NCBI GenBank assembly: GCA_013400975.1
Contig: WBMZ01012766.1
Coordinates: 80,364 to 144,363 of the forward strand
Origin: Atrichornis clamosus
Taxonomy: Eukaryota; Chordata; Aves; Passeriformes; Menuridae
Reading direction: 5' to 3'
DNA: 64,000 nt
Positions 40,411 through 53,722 of the stretch are shown one piece after another (position 1 is the stretch's first letter; every line of letters begins with the position of its first letter). The notes beneath the pieces are model-generated. The model saw only the letters and a list, made by a program, of their open reading frames with translations. It ran no database searches and was not told the origin of the DNA. The position numbers were made by a program, and so were the translations under genes.

Positions 40411-41952
40411 TGGAAATCTTTTTCTTGTTGTTCATCTCAGCTGCAAAGGTTTGAGGTCTTTTTGTAATTTGTGGTTTTGCCCTGGTGTTATTTAAATCAT
40501 TAGTTTTGCCACTGCATACATTAGGATTGGAATGTTGACCTCCAGGAGCAATATTGGACAAGCTACATCTCGGAGCTTTTCCTGTGTGTTTCACAGGAGG
40601 TAGCCTTTAATTTCTTCACTTTATCATCACCTTACATATGATTCTTTTTTCTATCTGACTTTTCCAGATAATGATAAGGGAAGTCCTGATACTTTTCATT
40701 TTAAAAAGGTATTAAAACCAGGAATATCAGGAGTGTCTGTGTTATCCCCATTCTTCTATTAATATTGATTAATTCACACAAATACACTTTTATTTTGAGA
40801 CATTTTAAAAATGCATTTCAAGAAACCTGCAGAATATCCATGTGAGATCATTTTATGCACAGTCTCATTGCAGAAGTCAGAGTAAAATTTAGCAATAAAT
40901 TTGTGGCAGTAGGTATAATGAAAACACCATCATTATCTGGGATACAACTATATGACTGGAGGTATTTATATTATTTACTGAAAAGTAAATTTTTTTTAGA
41001 CTTCATGAGACAAGTTATTATTGCTATGTTGGTACTTGTAAATATATTTTGGGTGGGCTGGTTCTAGATTAGGACTCTCCTGTGTTGAGGAATATACAGA
41101 CCTGAAGTAAGCCAAAAAGAGAGTGGATTGTAATCCTATACCAATCACTGGGAAATGAAATCAGACATTACATAATTTAAAGATATCTGCATGAAAGACA
41201 TGAGAAATGTGAAGGGGATAATGCTGAAGTGATAATTTTAGGGGTTTTTTTTTCATTTTAATGTTCCTTAGGGTAGGATTTTGTTTATAATATGCTACTT
41301 AACTTTTTGTTTCTTTCCACTTACCAACTAGGTCATTCTGCAAAGTTCTGTGCCAAGAATTTTGAGAAAATATATTTCCCTCTGAGGATTTATAACATAA
41401 TTCTGTCTCATTATGCCTGGTGTTTTTCTCCTCATGTTATGATATCCTCAAAGAGGAAGAAAATAAAACAGCTTGTCTTCTTGTCAGTAAGGCCCAAACA
41501 GACTGGAAAAATTAGTTGCAGCAATTACACAATAGGATGATGCCAGCTCATGTGTGTTTCTGAAATGATCCTAGAAAAAAGGGAACCACTTAGAGAGTGT
41601 CTGAGGTTCCCTGTGAGGTGAAAATTAAAAGAAAAATGATTGCAAATTCTAAGATATTTCAGCAATAGTCAGCTGTGACCTTTCATCTGCAAAACAGAGA
41701 TCCTTAATAGCTTATTCCTGTCTGGTAACTGCAGGTGTTTACTGACCTAATGTATAATAACAAATGAAATACCTATTTTTATTAGAGTGGAAAAATTTAT
41801 TGGAATTTGCATTTAATTCAGTTAATGGATTCCTACAACGTTTGAATTTTAACTCAAAATGGACAGAGCCATTGTCTGTTTTGTTGACATTAAACCAACT
41901 ATATAATAAATTTGAACTCGAGACATCAGGATACTGTGCTCTCTTCACACAG
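40411..41952. other. AT-rich non-coding stretch
   Basis: I see no gene. The plus-strand frame 41764-42120 starts here and runs into the GC-richer patch that follows. Its first half is AT-rich and unlike a protein I know. Confidence 0.55.
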
Positions 41953-42230
41953 GTGATGAATGGAGGTTTGGGGAAAGCTGTTCCCACTCCTGGCCTGCAG
42001 GCCCTCAGGACACACACTCCAGTGGCCTGCTCAGAGGATGGTCAAGGACCAGTTCAGACACCTCACCACAGCTTGCTTGCACTGTGTGCCCAGGAACATG
42101 AGGGGACCACAGGTCCTTAGCAAACCTCTGTTTCACCAGGCTAGGACATGTAAAAGCTGTGGTGGCTTGTGGATGGGGATGGCTCACTGGAAAGGAAACC
42201 ACACACCAGGTCTTGTGTGAGGGAGAAGAA
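41953..42230. other. GC-richer patch with overlapping frames on both strands
   Basis: A good acceptor-like tract, GTGCTCTCTTCACACAG, ends at 41952. The plus-strand frame after it stays open for 55 codons to the stop at 42118-42120. A second plus-strand frame (41960-42220) and a minus-strand one (42005-42247) are also open across most of the patch. Three open frames at once point to base composition rather than selection, yet the abrupt change from AT-rich flanks suggests an inserted or conserved element. I cannot assign a family. Confidence 0.35.
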
Positions 42231-45127
42231 AAGCTGTAAGAACCCACAAGAAGAAAATCCGTGATTCAGTGAGGATATGTAAATGCGTGGTCTTCTTTCT
42301 TCCCTACAGTGAGTTCTGATGTGCTGGAAAAAGGCTTTAGATAAAGACATAAAGAGGATTGTCAGTGTGCACGAGGCAGAGTAAACTCAGAGAGCAGTGG
42401 AAAAGAAGAAAGAATGTACCTAGTTCTGGACATGTAAATTAAGAATAAGAGTTGAGTGACTCATCCAAGCCAAGATTTCAAGGATGAATTGTCTTTACTC
42501 ATCTGAGGGCCTCAGAAAGCTATAAAGCACATCCCAGGCACAGACTGCATCATTACATACATCTACGAGAGATCCTGGGTTTGAAGAAGATCTCTCTCTT
42601 TACACAAAGGGATTTTCACTGATGTGGCACTGATACATGCATACATGCCCCAAACCCACCTCTTCTCAGATCATGTTTACTATCTCACTCAAAAAGATGT
42701 GCCATCCTTCTGTTTGGCTTTCTTGTAATTTTACCCGTATGCCTAGGACAGTAAAAGAATAAAATTCTAAAACAAGACAAACTAAGTGTAAAGGGCAACT
42801 CAGCATTCTCTTTATCCACACAAATGAAGTGAAGTTTGGAAAATTGTTGCCTTTAAAGCTGAATGTTTTCAGCTTTATCACAGCCTTTCTTTGACTCCTA
42901 GCACTGGTAGTGTGTAACTTCTCCCTATAAAAACTTCCTGATTTTCCTCCTTCTCCAATCCTTTTCAGTCTGAACTCTCCCTAGAACTCATCCTTTCTGT
43001 ATAAAAAGGAAGAAATAGCATTTGTTCTGTTCCCTGATACATGCCAGTGAAAAATTCCCGCTGTTATTTCACTATGTTCTAAATTTTAAACATTGCCCTA
43101 CCAGTGACTCTTATTTGAACAGGTCACTTGAGGTCCAAAGTTTAGCTGCTCCTGTTATTCTGTTATGTAAACATCTCATTCCATTGTCATCCAGCATCTT
43201 AGACTCATTTGTTTCAAAACTGAACTAACTTTTGTTGCTTATGTTCAAAATCCAATGTATTCATCAGAGATAAGAGAAAGACCCACACAGCTTTAGATAT
43301 AAGTTTTCTATTGTCTGTGGAGCAAAACAATTACAGTCCTTTAAAGGACTCTGTTGAGTGGACAAAGTTGAGAGCACTTCTGTCACATAAAGCTGGCTGG
43401 TGTCCTGAACTAAGCCTGTGTGATCTCCTGCAATCAGCCCAAGGATCACCTTCAGTATCCCAGCCAATCTCTTATCTCCTAGCTGACACTGAGCAGAGCA
43501 AACAGACGCTGTTTTGTGCAGTGTTTTGTGGTGAATTGGCATAAATTGACATTGTAGAGGTGACTTGGAAGTTCTTTGATATTGCTAAACATTTTGCTGA
43601 TATCCTTTCAAGACCCTTTTGTAAGAATGCCAGTGCAGATATTCAGTCAATTTTTTTACTCAGATTGAGAAAACCTGACTTGGGCTTAAAAGAGGGAAAA
43701 CAAGTCAAATCAGATTCCCCAAAACCAGTTATAAAACCAGGAGGTGGTTTATATCTATTACATGGGTCCAAATGCTTCAAGCATCCCAACCCTGCCCTTA
43801 AGAAGACCCTGTTTTCAGGACAGGGCCTTCTTTCATTGGGGAATTGAACAATTTCAGTAATTTTATTCTTGTTTCTTCCTCTTTGGACTGGACATTTGAA
43901 CTATCTTTTGCTGGAAGTTCCATATCAGCTCTTAGTAATTCTTGTACAATCACTGAATTATTTTTAAGCATTTATAAGTCGTTTAAATAATATTTCCAAA
44001 CAGCTGCTATTTCAGTTTCAAAGAAGAGAGAATTTGACTTTCAACAGATTGCAGACTGACATGCACGTGTGACTGCTTTGGATGGGCAGCTCCTGGCATA
44101 AACCTTCTGGGTGAAATGTGGGCTGGACTGGCTTGTATAAGGATTATTATTTTCTCAGTTTCTTCTTCACTGCTGTGAATAAAACTTTTCCTTTCGATAG
44201 ACATCAAAGATGAAGGGCAGGCATGTTATTAACCAATATAGAAAAGGTAAAAGGATTTATATTGAACCACTAAAATTGTGGCTGTGAAGGAGGTGGTTGG
44301 GAAATCACCCTTCTGTAAGAAGGAAAACTTTCCCTCTATTGTTAGTGTCTCTCTTATGCAGTTCCATACTAACTGATGCATTTATATAGACCAAAAAGAG
44401 CTTATCCAAGACTGGAATGCAGTAAAATTTTGTCTAAAATATTAACTTAAGTGGGCCCATACACATTTGAGTGTGAAATAAAGGAAACACTCATTATGAA
44501 ATAAATATATTTAGCTTCATCATCCTTCAACAACTTCTGAGGCTTAGTTAATGTTTTGTTGCATTTTGATATTACCAGATAGGCAGCACTATAGAAATGC
44601 AAAGTGTTTTTTTTTTGTAAACACCTTCAATTTGTGGATGAGCATCAGCTCAGAGAGTTGTGAAATAAAGACATAGTTATGTGTTTGGACAAATGAGTTA
44701 GGGAGGTCCTGGTCGGCCTCTTTGGAAGTACAAATGACTTTGTAAGTGTTCTGGTCCTACTTAAAGAGGATGCCCGTGCAGACATATTCTGTGACTTCAA
44801 TATACTTCACTAAAAGTACTTCAATGCCAAAATCAGGACTTTGCTTGAAATAACATATTTGTTTAAAATAAACATATTTTGACTTTGGATTTTTCAGACC
44901 TAAATTATTTTTCTGTTGTGTTTTTAAACTTCCTTCAGCCTCAGCTGCACTATAAACTACACAAACACACAAATGCATAATACATGCATACTTGTTTGTG
45001 TAAATATTCACAAGTATCAAGACAAGTTGAATCCTGATTAAATGTACAGGAGGTTCATGGATGACTTTCATGCTAAGTGAAGTCTGGGTGTATGGGTCAA
45101 AGGAATATGCTAAACTGATATCTTATT
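42231..45127. other. Non-coding stretch
   Basis: Frames at 43264-43542 (minus, 92 codons), 43311-43544 (plus) and 43560-43847 (plus, 95 codons) are present, the first two overlapping. None is recognised. Nothing else is seen. Confidence 0.55.
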
Positions 45128-45890
45128 ATCATAGAATAGTTTAGGTTGGAAGGGACCTTTAAATACCATCTAGTCCAACCTGACTCCTGCAATAAGCAGG
45201 GACATTTTAAATGAAATCAGATTGCTCAGAGCTCTGTACAACCTGACCTTGAATGTTTCCAGGGATGTGATAATTACCATCTTGCTGGGCAACTAATTTC
45301 AGTGTTTCACCACCTTCATTGTAAAAAAAATTATTCCTGATATCTAGTTTAAATTAACTACTTTGAGTTTAAAACAACTGTGCTTTGCCCTATTGCAAGA
45401 GGTTCTGCTAAAATGTTTCTCTCCATCTTTCTTACAAGCCCCCTCTAAGTTTTGAAAGGCTGCTACATGGTCTCCCCAGAACCTTCTCTTCTCCAGGCTA
45501 AAAACTTCCAGCTGTCTCAGCCTGTCTTCCTAGAAGAGGTGTGCCAGCCTTCTGATCATTTTTGTGGCCCTCTACTGAACCCACTCCAACAGATCCACAT
45601 TTTTCCTGTGCTGACGACCTCAGAACTGGATGCAGGGCTCTGGGTGGGTTCTCACAAGAGCAGAGTAGAGGGTCAGGATCTCATCCCTTGGCCTGCTGGC
45701 CACACTTTGCACACAGCCCAGGCTCTGGTCAGCTTTCTGGGCTGTGAGCACGTGTTGTTGGCTCAGGGTCAATTTCTCATCTACTGGTAACCCCAAGTTC
45801 TTCTCCTGCAGGACTGCTCTCTCAATCCCTTCATCTCAACCCAGTTGAGGACCTTGCACTTGGACACATTATGACATTTTACATATGAGA
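45128..45890 (-). mobile_element. CR1 LINE, 5'-truncated, minus orientation
   Basis: The left end, ATCATAGAATAGTTTAGGTT, is the complement of the CR1 3' terminus. Reading rightward one meets, in the order expected for the complement of CR1, the blocks CTTCTCTTCTCCAGGCTAAA, CAGCCTGTCTTCCTAGAAGA, GTGGCCCTCTACTGAACCCA, AGAGCAGAGTAGAGGGTCAG and GAGGACCTTGCACTTGGACA. It therefore holds the 3' untranslated part and a little of the reverse-transcriptase ORF2 end. Substitutions and small gaps are scattered throughout, so the copy is old and inactive. The right end near 45890 is approximate. The plus-strand frame of 112 codons at 45452-45790 is antisense to this element and is not a gene. Confidence 0.93.
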
Positions 45891-48800
45891 AATGCCTAAT
45901 GACCAGGTTGCAACTGTGCCATTTGCTTTTTAGGTGAAGAAAGGATGTGATAGATATCCATGAAATGTACACATCCTAGTGGACAAGAAGAAGTACAGGG
46001 TAGAGTACCGATTTCTGACTTCCTCATTGTTCCAAAAGGTGGCATTAAACAGAGGGGTTAAAAGCAGTGCTAATGGATGGACAGTGAGGGGTGGAATAGG
46101 TTATTAAGGTTACTTTTGTGACTATTAAAAAACTGACATCAGGAAACCCTTCATCTTTTGGTCAGGTCAGTTACCTCAGGCTGGAGGGATACTGTGAATA
46201 TTCAAGGAATGCAAAATACTATATTAATTAGATCTATTAGAAAATGTAGACTTTGACATATTAAATAGTCTCCTTAATTATGGTAATGAATTGTTATGGT
46301 TGTTCAGCTAATGGCCTTTGTCATTCACAAAGATAGGGCATGACTGTTAGAGAAATACAGTGAGAATTAAAGTGCATGATGAGGCCGATTCAGAAAATAC
46401 ATATATACCCAAACCCTCTCTTTCTTCCATGAAACATTGTTCAGACAGGAAGATAACCATGCTATTAGTCTGCTCCACAATACAGAAAACCACAAACAGT
46501 TCAACAGGCCCAACAAAACATTCCCAAAACACTGGTTATTATTTCTCTGTAGGTTAATCTGACTCTGGAGTGAAGCAATATATACCTCACCTTAATAACT
46601 TCCTTCCACCAATCTCATTTTTTTAACTTTCTTTTTCCCTTTGCTTTTATTTGGAGTTATTTGCCCAGAATTTGATAGGGGTTTAGCATGTTAACCTTAT
46701 CTTGCATTCTTAGGAGTTTTTAAACTTATTTTCAGGCACTAATATGTTGTGAGGGAACATAGGTATTGAGACACAGATTACACATCTGAAAGTATTGCAA
46801 TTGCAGTGTTCTCACAAGTTAAAAAATCCCAGCAACTCAATTGTATCACATCATGTAATGGGTGATTTCTTAACTGAGACATCCTTCTTTAGGGCTGTAC
46901 ATCTCAGATGGGTACACACATTATTCTTCTGTTTGTCATTATACTGCTACTCATTACACTAAAAGTAAGGGAAATGCAATTCCTTATTTACCTCTCTGTT
47001 CTAGTTATGATCCTCATTCTTGGCATTGATTTTAGCAGGAAAAATGTCCCACACTCTGTCCACGTTCTGTGTAAAGTGAAGCTCCAACTTTGTTTAGCGT
47101 GCTGGACCCCCAGCCATCTCCAGCTGTATAGAAAGAGGCAATGAGTTATAGAACACACGTGGATTTAGACAACATAAACCTGCAGCATAGGTACAGTGAG
47201 AATTATTAGATATCAGTAAATAATTTATTAAGAAGTAGGTAAAAATCATTTTGCTAAAGTCCATGGAAATGACATAGGCTTTCAGTGGAAGGCTATGAGA
47301 GATGATGCAGAGATTGAAAGATAATGTTCATGACCATTGAATTATATACATCTCCCCTTAACTTCAGAGAAGAGGATTTGACCCTGGGATGTTTTATTGA
47401 CTCTGGTAAGAAGTAAATAACTCTATTTCAGCCTCTAAGATGTATTGATACCCTTGTTAGTTGTACATACATGAGACTTGAATGATTAAAGTTTCTTTAT
47501 TGCTCCTGTGGGAAGATATGTTAATTTTTTACTTAGTTCTTGTTTTTCAGTTTTTATAAATACTTTGTTGCAAATCCCCAGGCTCCTGGAAGCTTTAGAT
47601 AATTAAGTTAATTTACACCAGATTTGTTTTGGGAGTGTTTCTGATTCAGCATTTGCTAGGAACAGAAGTTTTCCAAGGGCACTGCTGAATGGAGTTTAGG
47701 TCATTAATAGACTGAGGCACTGTATGATCTGTGGGAAGGCACCATCCATGTAACAGTTGCCAAGTCTGTCCTGTATTGTGTAAACATGATAGTTTCTTTT
47801 CCAAGAACAGTTGGAGAAAGATGAATTCAAATGTTTTTTCATCTGTGGCAGATTCTTTCCCTAAGGCAATTAAAATGTAGAAACAAACCATGCACTGATC
47901 ATACTTTCCTCAGGAGAGACAAAAGAGCATGAACATATGACAAATGTGAAAGTAAATAACACGCTGGTGGGTGAAGGCTTTGAACTGTGGTGGTGAGCCC
48001 TGTGTGGGATCCCAGATATGAAAGAATAGCTGTACACTTAATAGGTATTCCCACTATTAGTTACTTCTACTTTCTTTCATGAGTAGGTAATTTGTAACAC
48101 CAGGCATGCTATTAATCTCCCTCCTGCGTTTTGTTGCACTGATAACAGAGTACTGCAGTCTGTAACCATGAGTTTAGTTTTCATATATAATTATGGAACA
48201 ATGAATGCAGACAATGAGCTAAGAGTTTGGCATCTTGTTTGGTGATTATCTATAATACTCACAAATGAGCTAAGGTGAGAAAAGGGGAAACAAAAGACAG
48301 TTTTGTGCTCAGACATTGAAATCAAGGCACAGATAAGTTTCTAACATGCTGGTATTATAACAGGTCAAAATGGTGTCAATACACCCTGCTACACTCAAAG
48401 GGATACTTTAGGTTCCTACAGCACAGGATATTTTGTTTCATTAACAAACAGTATAAGCATAGTGTTTCCCCAGGACATCTTAAAACACTCACCCTCCATC
48501 TCACCCTGTCTTGTTCAGTATTAAGACCCAAATACAGGCAAAAGTCTCTCATCCTGGAAGCCAGGAAGAGCAGCCATTGTGCTAAGTTACTCCCATAGTT
48601 CAAATATTTCTTTTCAAAGTCCTGTTCTGTTTTGAAATCCTTGATGTCAACCTTTCCTTTGGATATCAAGGGGTTGTAGAATAATTTAACAGAATACTGT
48701 GTGATGTCCTTAAGTGACTATAGAGACATTTCTCTTCTTTGTTTGGAACTGGGAAACCATGCCAAAACTGCAAAAGCTATTTGATAATCTAACCCAGAGT

Positions 48801-51554
48801 TTTTGCAAGCTCTGAGCACACTTGAAATAATCCCAGAATTTTCTGCAGCCTTTACATGTGTATGAGCATGTTATTTTTTGTGCCTCAGTTTGCAGTCTGT
48901 GAAACCAAAAGTGGCCTCCTTCCTTACAGATCTTTTTAAAATACAGACTTGGAGATGCTCAAATGTTGGATTAACTTCTCCAAGGCTGAAGACTTTGCTG
49001 ACTGCAATTTTTGTAGTATACAATGAAAACTATATAAACATACTTTTAAGCAATCAGCATTATTGCGGATTCCAACAGGCGAAAAGATGGAGAAATTTGC
49101 AGAGGAGACAGAAACAAAAAATTGCATTTGTCACTGAAATTTTAATTTGTTGAAATATGTTCATTGTAGTCTGCTGAATTTCATTCACAATTTGAAATAA
49201 GCATTGTGAACATGCTATAGCTATAAACTGGGATGAACCCTAGGGACACTCTAGTTACTCCCATCATCAGCAAAAAAAGTACTGAATCCCACTGCCAAGG
49301 AGGAAGGGCACTTCTCCTCTTCCTCAGAGAGATGTGATCTTCTAGACAAACTCCCAGTAGGAAACAGAAAAAAAAAATGTTGACAAGACCCTTTTTGGGA
49401 AATATTCAACAAGCCAATTAGCCTATTTCACCTCTTCTCAAATAGACTTTTCTCTTTTCCTCCATGGATTTCCATGATTTATTGTTATGGGCTCAGATGG
49501 GAATCCTAGGACTTCCAAAATCTAGCTGTCAGAACTGTCCTCTTGAGTTAAAAATACTGTAGTCTGAGAAATTCTGAGGACAAAAATGTTAAACTTCTCC
49601 ATTGAGGGTTTCTGGTTCTCTTTCAATGCATCACAAAAAATTATTTTCAAATGATCAGTGTGGGCTGATTTAAAAAAAATAAAATTTTAATATCAGATTT
49701 TCATTCAACAGGGAAAAAAGAAATCTGTTTCAAGTCGGGAAGAAAACAAATTTCAAAACTTCTAAATCCTTTGTAAAAGAAAAATTACTGTTACCTGTTC
49801 ATCCTTAATAAAATTTCACCTTTTAAATGACCTAAATTCACAGAAAACTAATGAAAAATACTCAGTTTCTAAAAGTTAATTTTGGCTATTCTTCTGTCTT
49901 ATTTCGTAATTTTCTAATATGTGCCAGTGACAGACAATGCACAGAAGTTTAATTATTATCTTCTGCTGTGTGAGCATGCTGTGAAAAAAAGATTGTGAGG
50001 AACAGAAGAAGGAGGAGATAAAATATCCTGGCACAGATTAGTATTTAACATACATTTTGAAATCAGTCTACTGCTGCTGCCCCTGTTTCTTCAACTCTTT
50101 AGATATAACATGCCAGAGAGCCCATCAATTTTATTTCCTCAGCAGAATGTAGAACTGCTTGGTTTTGTTGGTTTTTTGGGTTTTTTTTTCCATTTAAAAA
50201 CATATTTCCCAAAAAAGAACAGACATCTGAGGATGATTACAAACATTCACTCCATCAGTTCTGGGCTCTGTAAGAATCTGACTCTAAATGATTTAGGGAG
50301 AAACACTATTTGTCCACTTGTGATGAGCATATTTTTCAAGTTAGGATACCAGGGTTTTCTGTCTAGCAGACAGTTGACAGCCACAGTTTAATCAAACTGA
50401 CAGAGTAAATAAGAAAGCGTTCAATATTTAACACACAGTATGTAAATAGCCCATCCATGTTCATGTGTCTCTTCGGTTTCTCAAGAAAATTACCGACTGT
50501 AAGAATATATTAAAACATGAATACCATTTAATAAACCAAAGGAACTATAGACTTTAGTTTTAATTAAAGAACTGATTGAAACTGTTTTGGAATCATGGTT
50601 CTCTGTCTCTGCAAAATTTGTGAACATTATTCACTAAAGGAGTCCCCATGAGTGTGGCAGAAATCACTGTAGTTGGAAATGGTCAACAATAATTTCCCAT
50701 GAGTGCTTTGGAGAAGCTAATATAAAAAACCATCTCTAATCTGCCTTGTGTGCTTTGTACAGAGGAGCTCCAATGAAGATATACAAAATAATCAATAGCA
50801 CAGGTGATACAAAGTTGGGAATTTCGTGATCTTTTCTTATATTAATAAAAAAGAACATGCATTGAAATAGAAAAATGAGAACTGCAAGTTAAAGAAACAA
50901 AAATTCTATTTCGCTCCACATTAATTTTTTCTTGTGCAACCCTTGGACTGAGAGATTTATACAAGGGTTCAGTAGAAGCTGGACATTTAAAAAGCAAAAC
51001 AAAACAAGAGAAAAAGCAACCAACCAGAAGGGATTAGATACGCTGTATTTCAGATGTAATCTAAACTGTAAGTAGAACATTAATTTATGAATTTCTTTAT
51101 CTTCTGAATGATTTCTTGCATTTAGTCTCATTCACATCTCCATTGAGGCGACAAGCTCTACACATAACTTGTAGTGCAGTGCAGTGTAGTTCAGTTTTCC
51201 TCTTAAAATTCACTTAGTATAAAAGCAGGATCACCTTTCTGCAAATCTCTTGTGTTGACAATAGTATGTCAGCAAAGAACCAGTTGTTCTGACATAGCTC
51301 AAACAAAAGTTAGCAAAAAATACCACCACCATTCTGCCAGTGCAAACAGATCATCTGCCAAACTTGCTGTAAAGTAGATCAACTGAGCAATCCAAGCTTG
51401 CCTTTGGGAAAGGGACCTTTAAAGGTTAACATTTTTGATTCAGACTTCTCTTTCTCTTAATCAGAAGAATGTGTTTTCGATGCAATAAAACAGTACAAAG
51501 TTAAAACTTTTATTTAAATTATATTTTATTATGGGATGCAGGTCAGTAATTTCG
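45891..51554. other. AT-rich non-coding stretch
   Basis: No gene is recognised. A good acceptor-like tract (TTTTTTGTGCCTCAG) ends near 48891 inside a plus-strand frame of 91 codons (48878-49153), which I do not recognise. A G/T-only tract lies near 50159-50191. Other frames are short and unremarkable. Confidence 0.55.
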
Positions 51555-51597
51555 TTTTGTTTTGTTTTTTCAGGGTTTTGTTTTGTTTTTTTCAGGG
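51555..51597. repeat. Two tandem copies of a T-rich unit ending in CAGGG
   Basis: The unit TTTTG, TTTTG, T-run, CAGGG occurs at 51555-51575 and again at 51576-51597, differing by one T. Each copy is a pyrimidine-rich tract ending in CAG, so the duplication places two potential splice acceptors 21 bp apart, just before the candidate exon at 51596. Confidence 0.85.
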
Positions 51598-51640
51598 TTT
51601 TTGGTTCTGCTCATCCTGCCCTGGCTAATTTACCAAAGCA
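51596..51640 (+). other. Candidate 45-bp exon encoding a hydrophobic segment
   Basis: TTTTTTTCAG ends at 51595 and GCA|GTAAGTG follows 51640, a strong donor. In the phase that joins cleanly to the next candidate (two bases, 14 codons, one base), it reads FLVLLILPWLIYQS, a stretch hydrophobic enough to be part of a membrane segment. The frame starting at the first base has a stop, and the third is open too. No upstream exon was found, so the N-terminus, if any, is outside what I can see. I do not recognise the peptide. Chance, or a non-coding transcript, is possible. Confidence 0.25.
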
Positions 51641-52037
51641 GTAAGTGTTTTCAGCTGGTATTGAAAGATGTAATAATGAAGAGCATCTAACTTCCCACTG
51701 AATCAATATTTCAGATCTGCTTGAGGCCATTTTCAGTAATCATTGGCTTAGATTGTTCTCATTTTAATATTATTAACAAATGGTTTCATTACATTGTTTA
51801 GGAGAAGTGATGTAAAGTTACCAACACCTTTCTTTGGAATATGTGCTTTTCCCTTATTAATGTTTTAAGACAAAATCTTACCCCTGGTAAGACATTGAAG
51901 AGTTGCCTTTGAATACAAATGCAGAAGAATTATGAAACAGGAACACAAAATACAAGCAGTTTAGCCTGTTTACAAATTATACATTAGACATTGAGGAATT
52001 ACTTTTCTTTTTCTCTTTCCATCTCACCAAAAAACAG

Positions 52038-52093
52038 GAAATATGTCTGGCAGCAGCAGCAATAGAACTCTTCCAAATAGGTGTAATTTGAAG
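52038..52093 (+). other. Candidate 56-bp exon encoding a Ser/Asn-rich segment
   Basis: A T/C-rich tract (TTTTCTTTTTCTCTTTCCATCTCACC) leads to ACAG ending at 52037, and AAG|GTGAGT follows 52093. Joined to the last base of the 51596-51640 segment, it reads R-NMSGSSSNRTLPNRCNLK and ends in phase 0. The NMS and NRT triplets match the N-glycosylation pattern and would matter only if this part faced the lumen or outside. An alternative is that the internal ATG (NM) starts a short frame. I do not recognise the protein. Confidence 0.25.
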
Positions 52094-53640
52094 GTGAGTT
52101 TAAATAATTTTTCAAAATTTACACATTATCATTATTATTTTTTGGCCAAGAGAGGAAGTATAGATTTTCCCCTCTTTTGAACAACATGATTGTCAAAAAA
52201 GGGAGTTTGGGGTATGTGTTCTTTTACCTCTACAAACTAAGGTCAACAAGAAACAAAGAATCACTACAAGCAGGTATGGTTCAAATGAAATCCACTGAAC
52301 AGAGCCTCACAAAAAAATCAGGTCTCTACTCATATCTGGAAGAATGTCTCAGGAAAAAAAACCAGCCCTGGGATTGTGAAGCAGTTGGGCTGTATGGATA
52401 TGAAGCTACTATGATGGGAAGATTATTTCAGACTATTTCTCTCTAAAGTCCTTTTTTCCCCAAGTCATGGCTGCTTGATACCTTAAAGGGTTCCCCTCTC
52501 TGCCGTGGTACGCTCAGGCAGCTGCTGCACTCCCTCATTTTTTGGAGGATATCTAATGGTGCAGGCTGCCTGGCACAATTTTTTCAATCAATGTATTTTT
52601 AAAATGTTGTGATGTCCCTGGAATTTAAGTAATCTGCCGATAAAAAAAATTGCGCTTCCTTTTAATTACTTCGTGTGCTTTCCAACTGGGGCTTACTTGA
52701 TTTTCAGCAGCTGAAGACCTGCTCATTTGCTTTATGACTTTCCGCATGCCATAGGTCAGCTCGTTCCCTACTTTCCAGGTGTCTTTGCTTGTTTAGCTAT
52801 TATTTTTCTTATCTTACATTTCCTTCAGCAAATATTTTGGGACTGATTGTTTCAACACCATTCTCATGGAAAAACACTTCCTTATGCAATGTTTACTTCC
52901 AGTCAGGTCTTTTGTTGTTTTGCCTTTGAGCTCTTGCTCTAACTCCTAGAATCCCACAAGAACAAGAAGTGCAGATGGATGCAAAGGATGAAAAAAAGCA
53001 CACTGTTCTCCTGCCTGTATAACAACGCTTCTGCAAACACTAAATAAAACATTCCTGACAAAGAGGTGTTTTTCTTTCAGTTTATTAGTAACTTGATTCT
53101 TCTCTGTGGATATCCAATTCCCGAAGTCCCAGAGATTTTGATGTAAACAGAATGCTATCCCCTAACCAGAGAATGCATATTTTCTGCTTTTATTGATGTG
53201 GCAATATAAAAACAGATATGTTCCTTTCCCTGTACGTCCACATAAATTGAAACCTAAACTGAAACCTTTGATTTTAAAGCAAGATAAAACAAAGATGATC
53301 AAACGTCTTTTCTAGTTCTAGAAGATAAAGTCTCTATCAGATTATGTTATTTTGAAATGGCTCTATCTTTGATCAAAAGGATGTTAGCTAAAGCAAACCT
53401 TTTGGGGGTATTGTAGATGAGCCCAATGAGACTGCATCACCTTATATAATTTACACGAAGACAATGTGCCAGCTCCCATTTTCACAGACAACAGTCCTAT
53501 CTCCTTCTCCTTTCACTTGTTGTGATAAAGAACTCTCTTAGTCATGCACATTCTCTGTGATCAACCTGGACAATAGGCAAGAAATCCTGAGATGTCACTG
53601 GAACCCATACTGGAAAAGGGCAGGAAGACACTCAGGGTAT
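52094..53640. other. AT-rich non-coding stretch (would be intron if the candidate exons are real)
   Basis: The stretch holds a plus-strand frame of 89 codons (52177-52446) that is unlike any protein I know. No repeat that I can name is seen. Confidence 0.5.
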
Positions 53641-53722
53641 CAGTGGTAGTAGTTTTTTTTGGTTTTGCTTTATGGTGGTTTTCTTGGGGTGGTAGTTTGG
53701 TTTTGTTGGTTTTGTCTTCTCA
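53641..53722 (+). repeat. G/T-only tract
   Basis: Over about 80 bases the plus strand is almost entirely G and T, with repeated GGTTTT-like units. It is a low-complexity, strand-asymmetric tract. Similar shorter tracts occur near 27573 and 50159. Confidence 0.7.

Noticed and set aside
45452..45790. Plus-strand frame of 112 codons
   Set aside because: It is antisense to the minus-strand CR1 copy at 45128-45890.
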